Positions 30,723 to 39,457 of a stretch of DNA of 64,000 nt are shown in pieces (the first letter of the stretch is position 1; every line of letters starts with the position of its first letter). A program made the translations under genes and the position numbers. The notes below the pieces were generated by a model, which saw only the letters and a list, made by a program, of their open reading frames with translations, was not told where the DNA came from and ran no database searches. Origin of the DNA: Campylobacter concisus (GTDB taxonomy: Bacteria; Campylobacterota; Campylobacteria; Campylobacterales; Campylobacteraceae); assembly GCF_902460845.1 (NCBI RefSeq), contig NZ_CABPVS010000003.1:379980-443979 (forward strand), given 5' to 3'.

Positions 30723-32848
30723 TAGATTTTTAACCTGTAAATTTTTACGCCACTTGAGATAACAAATGGCTCAAAGTATCGCTCATCAGCTCGCTCAAAT
30801 ATAAAAAGCTGCACAAAAGATGAGTTAAAAGCATTTTCATCAAGCAACAATATCCGCGCATAATCTTCCAAAAAAACAACATAAATTTTGGCATTTTTAT
30901 CTATGATTTTTTCATCTATTCGCAAATCTCTTCCAGCACCTTTTACCTTATAAAATGATTTTACGGCTATTTTTTCGCCGTTATGTATGATAAATTTTTG
31001 CTCATTTGTAGGCAAAGCATAGCCGTCTCCGAGGTCGATACCAGCTTCGCTAATGCCATTTAATGCACTAACATGATAAAAATTCTCTTTTTGCCTTTTA
31101 CCAGTTGTAATGTCGATATAGCTATATCTAAAGATATTTGGTGCAATGTCAATCATATTTGGCACAAGATAGTAAAAAACCTCTTTTTTTGCAGCTGGCA
31201 GAGTGAAATTTTCGCTTTCAAGCTGACTCAAAAAAGTATTTATATTGCTTGTGTTGTAGTCTTTTAAAATTTTATCTATTGGCCTTATATTTTGCTCAAG
31301 CGAAATGTCATTATACGTAACTGCCACTCTTGCAAGTCTAGCCGAAAATACCTGATCTTTTCTCAAAGCAAGGCTAACAAAATAATTATTTTCGCCACCT
31401 TGTCTACCAGGATCGTTTAAAGTCATAACATCAGCAAAATATCTTATAGCATATCCGTAATCCCACCATGAAAATACATAATCATCGTGCTTTGCTACCT
31501 TTTTGAGTTCATCAAGCGCCACTGCTTCATCACGGCTAATCACAGTGTTTGGCCTGTATAAATAAGCAAAATCTAAATTTATAGCAAGAGCGGCTACAAC
31601 AAAAACCAAAAGTGATAAATTTTTAATAGAATTTCTAAGATCAAATAAATTTAAAAAAAAATGCAAGAAATACCCAAAACCAAGCGCAACAAGTGGTGTT
31701 GCGTACATAACAAATCTAACTCCACTAAAGAAAGAGAGGAGTCCAAGTCCAAGCATTGGCAAAGTAAGTAAAAATGGACGAAATTTAAAGCAAAGTAATA
31801 AGTATCCAATAATAGCCGCCAGTAGTATAAGAATATTTCCCGACATGAAATAGATAAAATACAAAGGACTGGCACTTTTTACTTCACTGATGAAATTATA
31901 CTCATTTATAAAGTGAAATTTATCGCTAAGAATTTCATTGCCTTTAAAAACATAAATACCCATTTTTGAAGTAATGAAATCAAAACCACCAAAATAGATA
32001 AAAATAGCTAGCATTAAAGTAAGAAAAATGGCTAAATTTCTAGCTGAGAGTAAATTTTTATATTTGCAAAAAAGAGAGAAAAATAAAGCAATAACTACTA
32101 AATTAAAAACCAAAATTTTATTTGCTATTAGTGGATCTTTAGTAAAAACATTTGAGCTTACGATGCTTATAAACATAAAAAATATCGCTTGATAATTTTG
32201 CAATCTATCTCGCATAAAAACTAGTGTATATAGCAAAAACATAAATAAAATACTTAAAATAAGTGCATATGAGCTTTGATACCACCAAAGATAAAGCGAT
32301 ACAAAAAGGCCCGGCAAAACGATAAATTTTTGTTCGTTTGTGCTTAAAAGCCTGATCAAAAAATAGATGATAAAAAGCGCAAATGTGACATTTAACATGT
32401 CACTATCAAAATATCCAGGCGATGTCCTTGAAAGATAGCTTGGCAAGATAACGCTCATAAATGCAGCCACAGCCCCAGCTTTTAGCGCTTTGAGCTCATT
32501 TGATATCAAAATAACTGGAAGTGCGATAAGAGGAGCTAAAAAGATGCTCATATAAAACATCACGCTTTCGATCTTAAAAGGAAAAATTTTACAAATATAA
32601 AAAACTATGGTTGAGATTGGGTGATTAAAGGGGCTAAAGTCATTTTGCTGATGAAAGCCAGCCAGCATATCTCTAGCGCTCTCTGCGTAATAATATGCGT
32701 CATTTGTCGTAAGCATAAATTCGCCATTAAAGTAAAACTCTGGCATATCCTTTGCCCACAATACCCAGAGCATCCTAGCCGCAAATCCAAACAGATAAGC
32801 AGCTGGAAATATAAGTAAAATTTTACAATTTACGCTTACTTTGTGCAC
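30722..32848 (-). CDS. Second PglB-type oligosaccharyltransferase
   Basis: 708 residues with the same architecture as the canonical copy: D50 (TTNDAYYYAESARD), D148 and D150 (GYFDSD), loop E322 (FISEV), WWDYG at 461-465, and the MIDI form of the M-x-x-I pocket. The residue twelve after the loop Glu is F334, where the canonical copy has Arg, so acceptor selection should differ. The DNA is visibly more A+T-rich than the rest of the locus. It could use the same glycan with a different sequon or be specialised for release or another glycan. Confidence 0.92.
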   Translation of the reverse strand: MHKVSVNCKILLIFPAAYLFGFAARMLWVLWAKDMPEFYFNGEFMLTTNDAYYYAESARDMLAGFHQQNDFSPFNHPISTIVFYICKIFPFKIESVMFYMSIFLAPLIALPVILISNELKALKAGAVAAFMSVILPSYLSRTSPGYFDSDMLNVTFALFIIYFLIRLLSTNEQKFIVLPGLFVSLYLWWYQSSYALILSILFMFLLYTLVFMRDRLQNYQAIFFMFISIVSSNVFTKDPLIANKILVFNLVVIALFFSLFCKYKNLLSARNLAIFLTLMLAIFIYFGGFDFITSKMGIYVFKGNEILSDKFHFINEYNFISEVKSASPLYFIYFMSGNILILLAAIIGYLLLCFKFRPFLLTLPMLGLGLLSFFSGVRFVMYATPLVALGFGYFLHFFLNLFDLRNSIKNLSLLVFVVAALAINLDFAYLYRPNTVISRDEAVALDELKKVAKHDDYVFSWWDYGYAIRYFADVMTLNDPGRQGGENNYFVSLALRKDQVFSARLARVAVTYNDISLEQNIRPIDKILKDYNTSNINTFLSQLESENFTLPAAKKEVFYYLVPNMIDIAPNIFRYSYIDITTGKRQKENFYHVSALNGISEAGIDLGDGYALPTNEQKFIIHNGEKIAVKSFYKVKGAGRDLRIDEKIIDKNAKIYVVFLEDYARILLLDENAFNSSFVQLFIFERADERYFEPFVISSGVKIYRLKI

Positions 32849-32856
32849 TAAATTCC

Positions 32857-34089
32857 TTACAGCCTAGCGTCAGCCTCTGGGTAGATATTTTTTATATCAT
32901 AAACTAAATGGCCTTTTAAATTTAGCTTTTTAAACTCATTGTGAGCTACGGCGATCACGATGCAGTCGTAGTCGTTTAGGTTATACTCTTTTACTAGATC
33001 AAAGCCGTACTCGTGTTTTACCTCAGTGCTATCAGCCCAAGGATCGGTCACATCGACCTTGCAGCCAAAGTCTTTTAGCTCATCGACTACGTCTATAACG
33101 CGAGAATTTCTTATATCTGGGCAGTTTTCTTTAAATGTCATACCAAGAACAAGCACGCGGGCTTTGTTGATAAGCACGCCTTTTCTTATCATTAGTTTTA
33201 TAACCTGATCAGCTGCGTATCTGCCCATATCATCGTTGATACGGCGACCTGCTAGGATCATTTCAGGATGATAGCCCACCTCTTGAGCTTTGTGAGTGAG
33301 GTAGTATGGATCTACGCCGATGCAGTGACCGCCGACTAAACCTGGGCGGAAATTTAAGAAATTCCACTTAGTACCAGCAGCTTCAAGCACGTCAATGGTG
33401 TTGATATGAAGCTTTTCAAAAAGCATCGCAAGCTCGTTTATAAAGGCGATGTTTATATCACGCTGAGTATTCTCGATGACCTTTGCAGCCTCGGCTACTT
33501 TGATACTTGAGGCCTTATGAGTGCCAGCTGTGATGATCGAGCGATAAATTTCATCGACCTTATCAGCGATCTCTGGGGTTGAACCGCTTGTGATTTTTTT
33601 GATTTTAGTTACGGTGTGCTCTTTGTCACCTGGGTTTATACGCTCTGGCGAATAGCCGCAGAAGAAATCTTTGTTAAATTTAAGCCCACTTTTTTCAAGA
33701 AGTGGCACGCAAATCTCCTCTGTAACGCCTGGATAAACGGTGCTTTCATAGACAACGATGTCGCCTTTTTTAAGCACTTTTGCCACACTCTCAGTCGCTT
33801 TTACGACTGGAGTTAGATCAGGGCGCTTGTTCCTATCTATCGGAGTTGGAACGGTCACGATGAAGAAGTTGCAACTTCTAATGTCATCTAAATTTAGGCT
33901 AAATTTCATGCCATTATCGATGGCTTTTTTCATCTGTTCGTTACTAAGTTCAAGCGTTCTATCATACCCAATTTTAAGCTCTTCTATACGTTTTGCATTT
34001 ACATCAAAGCCTACTACTTCGTACTTTTCGCTAAAAGCTGCTGCAAGTGGAAGTCCCACATATCCAAGTCCTACTACTGCTATTTTCAT
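32857..34089 (-). CDS. UDP-N-acetylhexosamine 6-dehydrogenase, TviB type
   Basis: 410-residue nucleotide sugar dehydrogenase: N-terminal GLGYVGLPLAAAFSE NAD site, YESTVYPGVTEE, catalytic Cys in GGHCIGVDPYYLT, and a C-terminal UDP-binding domain with VLVLGMTFKENCPDIRNS. The YDRTLELSNEQM segment is typical of TviB/WbpO-like enzymes that oxidise UDP-GlcNAc or UDP-GalNAc to the uronic acid. It thus differs from the Ugd encoded two genes away. It overlaps the ecotin gene by 4 nt. Confidence 0.85.
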   Translation of the reverse strand: MKIAVVGLGYVGLPLAAAFSEKYEVVGFDVNAKRIEELKIGYDRTLELSNEQMKKAIDNGMKFSLNLDDIRSCNFFIVTVPTPIDRNKRPDLTPVVKATESVAKVLKKGDIVVYESTVYPGVTEEICVPLLEKSGLKFNKDFFCGYSPERINPGDKEHTVTKIKKITSGSTPEIADKVDEIYRSIITAGTHKASSIKVAEAAKVIENTQRDINIAFINELAMLFEKLHINTIDVLEAAGTKWNFLNFRPGLVGGHCIGVDPYYLTHKAQEVGYHPEMILAGRRINDDMGRYAADQVIKLMIRKGVLINKARVLVLGMTFKENCPDIRNSRVIDVVDELKDFGCKVDVTDPWADSTEVKHEYGFDLVKEYNLNDYDCIVIAVAHNEFKKLNLKGHLVYDIKNIYPEADARL

Positions 34090-34526
34090 TTACTTTTTCC
34101 TTTCTTTTTTGCTTCTATCTTTTTTACGCGTTCGTACATTCTTATTTCCGCACTTACACCTTTTGGAGTTATGATTCTAATAGGGCTAATGCCTGGTAAA
34201 ATTTTAGTAAATTCGTAATAAACCCGCCTCTTTTTCTTTCTGTCCTTACATAGCATCATCGTTTGCGCTAGCTCATCCCCGCCGCTAAATTCGTAATAAA
34301 TCCCGCGCGCGTCCTCTTTTTCTTCAAGCTTTCCGCCGAGCAAAAAGGCAAAGTTGCAGTCGATTTCTATCTCTTTAAAAAATGCGACTTCGTATTTAAA
34401 ATAATCAGGCGGCATCTTTGAGATAGGTAACTCAAAAATATTTTCCTCGGTTTTTGGCGCATTTTCGCCTGCTAAAAGTGCAAAAGGAAGCGTGCAAGCT
34501 GCGATAAAAAGTAAAATTTTTCTCAT
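34086..34526 (-). CDS. eco: Ecotin-family serine protease inhibitor
   Basis: 146 residues with a signal peptide (about 1-19, cleaved after LLA). The mature part matches ecotin: EIDCNF..LLGGKLEEK, then LAQTMMLC, then PIRIITPKGVSAEIRMYE. C57 and C93 would form the ecotin disulphide, and M90 lies where Met84 is the P1 residue of E. coli ecotin, which inhibits trypsin, chymotrypsin and elastase. The acting place is the periplasm. It is embedded between two sugar dehydrogenase genes with 4-nt overlaps on both sides, so it is translated with the glycan genes. It is unlikely to take part in sugar synthesis. Confidence 0.88.
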   Translation of the reverse strand: MRKILLFIAACTLPFALLAGENAPKTEENIFELPISKMPPDYFKYEVAFFKEIEIDCNFAFLLGGKLEEKEDARGIYYEFSGGDELAQTMMLCKDRKKKRRVYYEFTKILPGISPIRIITPKGVSAEIRMYERVKKIEAKKKGKSK

Positions 34527-35845
34527 GATTTCACTCCGATTTGAAAATACTTAAATCCATGCTCAGCCAAAGCTTTAGCGTTGTATTGGTTGCGCCCGTC
34601 AAATATAACAGCATTTTTTAGTCTCTCTTTGATCTCCATAAAATCAGGCGATCTAAACTCGCTCCACTCGGTTACGAGCACCATAGCATCGGCGTTATCA
34701 AGCGCGTCATATTTATTTTTAGTGTATTTTACATCTAAATTTGGCATATATTTTTTAGCTTCTTCGCTTGATTTTGGATCATACGCCACCACTTTCGCGC
34801 CAGCTTCGTCTAAAAGTTTTATCAAAGTTAGCGAGCTAGCCTCTCTCATATCATCGGTATTTGGCTTAAATGCAAGCCCCCAAAGCGCAATCGTCTTGCC
34901 CTTTAGATCGCCACCAAAAAAGTTATAAATTTTATCAAACAGTACTCTTTTTTGAGCCTTATTCCTTGACTCGACTGCGTTTAGAAGCTCTGGCTCAAAG
35001 CCATTTTGTCTAGCTGTGTAGATGAGTGCCTCAACGTCTTTTGGAAAGCAGCTGCCACCGTATCCACATCCTGGATAGATGAAGCTATAACCGATCCTTG
35101 AGTCGCTGCCGATGCCTTTTCTTACTAAATTTACATCAGCGCCCACGCGTTCACAGATATTTGCTATCTCGTTTATAAAACTTATTTTGGTTGCCAGCAT
35201 CGAATTTGCAGCGTATTTTGTCATCTCGGCTGATTTTACGTCCATACAAATGAGCCTATCGTGATTTTTCATAAATGGCTCGTAAAGCTCTCTCATCACG
35301 CTAAAGCCCCACTCGCTGCTAGCTCCGATAACTACACGATCTGGCTTTAAAAAATCTTCAACCGCCGCACCCTCTTTTAAAAACTCTGGGTTTGAAACGA
35401 CTTCAAATTTAACCTCTACATTTCTCTTTTTAAGCTCAGCCTCGATAACCTCATGCACCTTGGCTCCAGTGCCTACTGGGACGGTTGATTTATCGACTAC
35501 GATTAGCGGTTTGCTTAAATTTTCTCCAATAGACTTGGCAACCGAGAGGACATATTTTAAATCTGCCTGTCCATCAGCGCCCATAGGAGTACCAACTGCG
35601 ATAAATAGCACATCCGCATGCTCTAGCGCCTCAGTTATCTGCGTACTAAATTTAAGCGAGCCATTTTTATAGCATTCACTTACGATATCAGCAAGCCCTG
35701 GCTCATATATCGGTACGACGCCGTTTTTTAGTGCCTCGATCTTTTTTTCATCGACATCTACGCAGATCACGTCGTTGCCCATCTTAGCAAAGCATGCACC
35801 ACTCACTAGTCCAACATATCCAGTCCCAATCACAGCTACTTTCAT
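34523..35845 (-). CDS. ugd: UDP-glucose 6-dehydrogenase
   Basis: 440 residues from ATG 35845, which has AAGGAT just upstream; a start at 35872 would overlap galE by 19 nt and is not supported. NAD motif GTGYVGLVSGACFAKMG, catalytic Cys in PGCGYGGSCFPKD, and C-terminal WGLAFKPNTDDMREA identify Ugd. It oxidises UDP-glucose to UDP-glucuronate. It follows galE and precedes ecotin, suggesting that a uronic acid is used in a cell-surface or N-glycan. Confidence 0.93.
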   Translation of the reverse strand: MKVAVIGTGYVGLVSGACFAKMGNDVICVDVDEKKIEALKNGVVPIYEPGLADIVSECYKNGSLKFSTQITEALEHADVLFIAVGTPMGADGQADLKYVLSVAKSIGENLSKPLIVVDKSTVPVGTGAKVHEVIEAELKKRNVEVKFEVVSNPEFLKEGAAVEDFLKPDRVVIGASSEWGFSVMRELYEPFMKNHDRLICMDVKSAEMTKYAANSMLATKISFINEIANICERVGADVNLVRKGIGSDSRIGYSFIYPGCGYGGSCFPKDVEALIYTARQNGFEPELLNAVESRNKAQKRVLFDKIYNFFGGDLKGKTIALWGLAFKPNTDDMREASSLTLIKLLDEAGAKVVAYDPKSSEEAKKYMPNLDVKYTKNKYDALDNADAMVLVTEWSEFRSPDFMEIKERLKNAVIFDGRNQYNAKALAEHGFKYFQIGVKS

Positions 35846-35853
35846 GCTTATCC

Positions 35854-36837
35854 TTAAATTTTCTTTTCCCACTCAAGGGCAGTTTTTATGATGAGTGCTA
35901 GATCATCTCTTTTTGGCTTCCAGCTTGTTAGCGAGCGCAGTTTGCTTGCGTTTGAGATGAGGATAGCTGGATCGCCGTCCCTTCTTGGCGCATTTAATAC
36001 TTTAAAATTTACCCCACTCACCTCTTTTGCGGTCTCGATGACCTCTTTTACGCTAAATCCTCTGCCATATCCCACGTTAAAAGTTTCGCTACCATTTTGA
36101 CTGATGTAGTCAAGCGCGCTAATGTGAGCGTCTGCTAGGTCACTAACGTGAATGTAATCTCTTACACATGTGCCATCTTTTGTCGCGTAGTCATCACCAA
36201 AGATGCCCATGCTCTCGCGCTTGCCAAGTATAGTTTGCACAGCCACCTTGATAAGGTGCGTGGCATTTGGATAATTTTGACCGATTAACCCCTCTTCGTC
36301 AGCGCCTGCTACATTAAAGTAGCGAAGTATTGCAAATTTAAAATTTTCATTTGAAGCGGCGTAATCTTTAATGATCTGCTCACTCATAAGCTTACTTCTG
36401 CCGTATGGATTTATCGGATTTGTAGGCGTTGTTTCGCTCACCTCCGCCACGTCTGGCTCGCCGTAAACTGCGGCAGTTGAGCTAAATATAAATTTATTTA
36501 TATTATAAGTTTTTGCGTATCTTAGCACCCTCGCAACGTTTGCGGTGTTGTTTAGATAGTATTTTAGTGGCTCGCTCATACTCTCAAAAACCTCGATAAA
36601 CGCTGCAAAATGGATGATCGCATCAAATTTACCATTTTCAAAAATTTCACTTAGGTCATCTTCTAGATTTGCGTTTATAAATTTAAAATTTCCGATTTTT
36701 TGGAGTGCCTCAAGTGCTTTTTGTGAGCCCTTGCAGAGATTGTCGATGATGGTTATCTCATCTTTACCTTGCTTTAAAAGTGCTTTTACTACGTGGCTGC
36801 CGATGTATCCAGCACCACCTGTTACTAAAATTTTCAA
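35854..36837 (-). CDS. galE: UDP-glucose/UDP-GlcNAc 4-epimerase GalE (Gne-like)
   Basis: 327-residue SDR: GGAGYIGSHVVKAL at the start, SSTAAVYGEP, catalytic YGRSK, and NVGYGRGFSVKEVI. The first gene of the C. jejuni pgl locus is gne, a bifunctional epimerase that supplies UDP-GalNAc; the same position here suggests the same job. It is the first gene of the leftward run that ends with pglG. Confidence 0.92.
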   Translation of the reverse strand: MKILVTGGAGYIGSHVVKALLKQGKDEITIIDNLCKGSQKALEALQKIGNFKFINANLEDDLSEIFENGKFDAIIHFAAFIEVFESMSEPLKYYLNNTANVARVLRYAKTYNINKFIFSSTAAVYGEPDVAEVSETTPTNPINPYGRSKLMSEQIIKDYAASNENFKFAILRYFNVAGADEEGLIGQNYPNATHLIKVAVQTILGKRESMGIFGDDYATKDGTCVRDYIHVSDLADAHISALDYISQNGSETFNVGYGRGFSVKEVIETAKEVSGVNFKVLNAPRRDGDPAILISNASKLRSLTSWKPKRDDLALIIKTALEWEKKI

Positions 36838-36864
36838 GTTTAAGCCTTTCGTAAAAAGTGGTTA

Positions 36865-36873
36865 ATTTTATCA
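36865..36873 (-). promoter_or_regulatory. Candidate promoter of the pgl run
   Basis: On the minus strand TGATAAAAT resembles an extended -10, about 28 nt before galE. The 80-nt gap between galE and ligE is the only gap of this size upstream in the run, so the whole 20-kb locus may be read from here. Confidence 0.35.
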
Positions 36874-36917
36874 AAAATAGGGTAAAGCAAAAGTAAAGCA
36901 AGGCTTTCGAATAAATT

Positions 36918-37790
36918 TTAATCTTCTCTAACCCTTAAAAATATTGGAAATCTTGGCTTGCCTTTGGCTGTTAAATTTTGAAATTTATATGTGATGATAG
37001 AGCCTATCTTTGGGGGATTTGTGCGCTGCTCGTCGCTTAGTCCTGAGCCTATTTTAAAGATAGTGCCAGATTTTGGCTCGCCAGCTTTTTCTTCGTCATC
37101 TTTGCCACCAAGCGCTTTGCAGGTAAGCGAGCCAGCAAATTTTGCGTATTTGCCGCTACCTTTATTTATAGCGGTCACTTCACACTCGGCATCTTTAAAT
37201 TTTTTAAATTTAAGCGCATTTTTGCTTCGTTTTCTCTCGTATGGCGCATTTGGCTCACGCACTACTGCTCCCTCTCCGCCTTTTGCGATGATACTTTCAG
37301 TAAATTTTAAAAATTGAGCGTTATCTCGCATTTTTATCTGTTTTATAATGATCAAATTTTCATTTGGTTCATTTTTTAGAAATCTAACCAAAACTTCAAG
37401 CCTATCAAGCAAGCCACCATTTGCCTCAGGCACATCAAAAACGTAAAATTTAAGCCTGCTCCACGCTTTTTCATCAGGCAGTTTATCCATAACGCTTGCT
37501 TGAATTTCTTCAAACTTAAGCTCCTTTGCGTAAAGCTCGCCATCGAGTGCAAATTTTGGGAAATTTTTAGTAAAACTTAGCGGCGCATTCAGCATTTTGC
37601 CTTGCCTTGAGAGTAAATTCTCTCCGTCCCAGTAGGCACGCACACCATCAAGCTTCTCGCTAGCTAGCCAGCCTGAGATATTTTGATCTTTATACTCGCT
37701 AAGTCGCAGCAAATCAAGAGAAAATGCAAAATTTAAAAGGACTAAAACCGCAAAAATTATTCTGATCAGGCTTTTGCCTTGCAAAAACAA
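36918..37790 (-). CDS. ATP-dependent DNA ligase with signal peptide (LigE type)
   Basis: Up to 290 residues. A signal peptide or membrane anchor (about 8-24, IRIIFAVLVLLNFAFS) precedes a minimal ligase: nucleotidyl-transfer motif ASEKLDGVRAYWDG with catalytic Lys, LDGELYA, GGEGAVVRE, LKFKKF, and a short OB domain. LigE enzymes are exported or periplasmic and are thought to help repair DNA during natural transformation. The start is uncertain: TTG at 37790 or TTG at 37784 within the overlap with tag. C. jejuni has a similar protein. Confidence 0.85.
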   Translation of the reverse strand: MFLQGKSLIRIIFAVLVLLNFAFSLDLLRLSEYKDQNISGWLASEKLDGVRAYWDGENLLSRQGKMLNAPLSFTKNFPKFALDGELYAKELKFEEIQASVMDKLPDEKAWSRLKFYVFDVPEANGGLLDRLEVLVRFLKNEPNENLIIIKQIKMRDNAQFLKFTESIIAKGGEGAVVREPNAPYERKRSKNALKFKKFKDAECEVTAINKGSGKYAKFAGSLTCKALGGKDDEEKAGEPKSGTIFKIGSGLSDEQRTNPPKIGSIITYKFQNLTAKGKPRFPIFLRVRED

Positions 37791-38344
37791 TAATCCATAT
37801 GATCGTCTACAACGCCCACACTTTGCAAAAAGGCATAGGTGCTAATAGAGCCTAAAAATTTAAACCCTCGCTTTTTTAGCTCCTTTGCCGCAAAGTCAGA
37901 CATTGGCGTAGTGGCTGGCACTTGTTTGATATCTTGATAGTGATTTATGATCTGTTTGCCGTCAAATTTGGAATCAAATTTTTTTAATAAATATCCCCAA
38001 AGATAGTCATAAAAGCTACCAAATTCTTTGGTTACGGATAAAAATGCAATGGCATTTGCAGAGAGTGATTTTAGTTTTAATCTGTTGCGAATCAATCTCT
38101 CATTTTGCATAAATTTCGCTATTTCAGCCTCGCCGTAAAGCTTGATCTTCTCTGGATCAAAGCCATCAAACGCCTCTCTCATTGCCTCTCTTTTTTGAAG
38201 CACTCCATGCCACGAAAGTCCCGCCTGAAAGCCTTCCAGAACTATCATTTCAAAAAATTTTCTATCATCTTTTATGGCTTTGCCCCACTCTTTATCGTGG
38301 TAAGCTATATCAAGCTCGCCTTTAGCCCATTCGCATCGCCTCAT
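37766..38344 (-). CDS. tag: DNA-3-methyladenine glycosylase I (Tag)
   Basis: 192 residues. Begins MRRCEWAKGELDIAYHDKEWG with zinc ligands C4 and H16, then LEGFQAGLSWHGVLQKRE, and ends DDHMDYCFC with the remaining zinc ligands. It excises 3-methyladenine from alkylated DNA. Its end overlaps the ligase start by about 25 nt, so two DNA repair genes are coupled. Confidence 0.93.
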   Translation of the reverse strand: MRRCEWAKGELDIAYHDKEWGKAIKDDRKFFEMIVLEGFQAGLSWHGVLQKREAMREAFDGFDPEKIKLYGEAEIAKFMQNERLIRNRLKLKSLSANAIAFLSVTKEFGSFYDYLWGYLLKKFDSKFDGKQIINHYQDIKQVPATTPMSDFAAKELKKRGFKFLGSISTYAFLQSVGVVDDHMDYCFCKAKA

Positions 38345-38353
38345 CTACACCCC

Positions 38354-39412
38354 TTAAATCTCAACTCCGTAAAACTCGCAGTACCACTCGACAAATTTAG
38401 CTACGCCGTCGTTTACTTTTGTATTTGGCTTGTAGTCAAAGTCAGCCACAAGGTCGCCAACGTCTGCAAAGGTCGCTGGCACGTCGCCTGCTTGAAGTGG
38501 GAGGAAATTTTTCTTGATCTCACGGCCGATCTTTATCTCAACCGCCTTTATGTAGTCCATGAGCTCTACTGGGCTGTTGTTGCCGATATTATAGACCTTA
38601 AACGGCGCTTTTGAAGTTGCAGGATCTGGGTGCTTTGCGTCCCAAGCTGGATTTGGCTTAGCAGGATTGTCGATGCACTTAATGATGCCCTTTACAATGT
38701 CGTCTACGTAGGTAAAGTCACGCTTCATCTTGCCGTAGTTAAAGACGTCGATAGTTTTATCTTTAAGCGCAGCATCAACAAATAAAAATAACGCCATATC
38801 AGGGCGTCCCCATGGTCCATACACCGTAAAAAAGCGAAGTCCAGTTGTTGGCACGTTAAATAGATGGCTGTAAGTATGCGCCATCATTTCGTTGCTCTTT
38901 TTAGTCGCTGCATAGAGACTTATAGGGTGATTTACCGCTTCGTGCGTAGAAAATGGCATATTCTCATTTAGTCCATAAACCGAGCTAGAGCTTGCATAGA
39001 CTAAATTTTTGATCTCATTATGGCGGCAGCATTCCAGGATATTCATAAAGCCTGTGATGTTGCTATCGATATAGGCTTTTGGGTTTATGAGCGAGTAGCG
39101 AACGCCAGCTTGTGCGGCTAAATTTACCACTACGTCAAATTTTTCTTTAGTAAAAAGCTCTTTCATAGTCTTTTCATCGGCCAAGTCGGCTTTTATAAAT
39201 TTTAAATTCGGATGTGTTTTTGAGGTGATAAGCTTGCCATAATCTATCTCGCTAGTCTCAAAGCCAGCCGTTTTTAGGCGTGCAAGCTTTAAATTTACGT
39301 CGTAATAGTCATTTATTACATCATATCCAACGACCTCATCGCCACGCGCCACAAGGGCATTTGCAAGGTGAAATCCTATAAATCCAGCTGTTCCAGTTAC
39401 TAAAATTTTCAT
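38354..39412 (-). CDS. UDP-glucuronate 4-epimerase
   Basis: 352-residue SDR of the CapI/LspL type: TGTAGFIGFHLANALVARG, YDVINDYYDVNLKLARL, AAQAGVRYS, YASSSSVYG, catalytic YAATKK, and YGPWGRPDMALF. It interconverts UDP-GlcA and UDP-GalA. Its substrate is the product of Ugd, encoded about 2.5 kb upstream, so the two may serve the same surface polysaccharide or N-glycan. Confidence 0.88.
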   Translation of the reverse strand: MKILVTGTAGFIGFHLANALVARGDEVVGYDVINDYYDVNLKLARLKTAGFETSEIDYGKLITSKTHPNLKFIKADLADEKTMKELFTKEKFDVVVNLAAQAGVRYSLINPKAYIDSNITGFMNILECCRHNEIKNLVYASSSSVYGLNENMPFSTHEAVNHPISLYAATKKSNEMMAHTYSHLFNVPTTGLRFFTVYGPWGRPDMALFLFVDAALKDKTIDVFNYGKMKRDFTYVDDIVKGIIKCIDNPAKPNPAWDAKHPDPATSKAPFKVYNIGNNSPVELMDYIKAVEIKIGREIKKNFLPLQAGDVPATFADVGDLVADFDYKPNTKVNDGVAKFVEWYCEFYGVEI

Positions 39413-39457
39413 ATTTTTCCTTTCATTTTTGGCTTATTTTAGTGCAAAAATGTAAAT

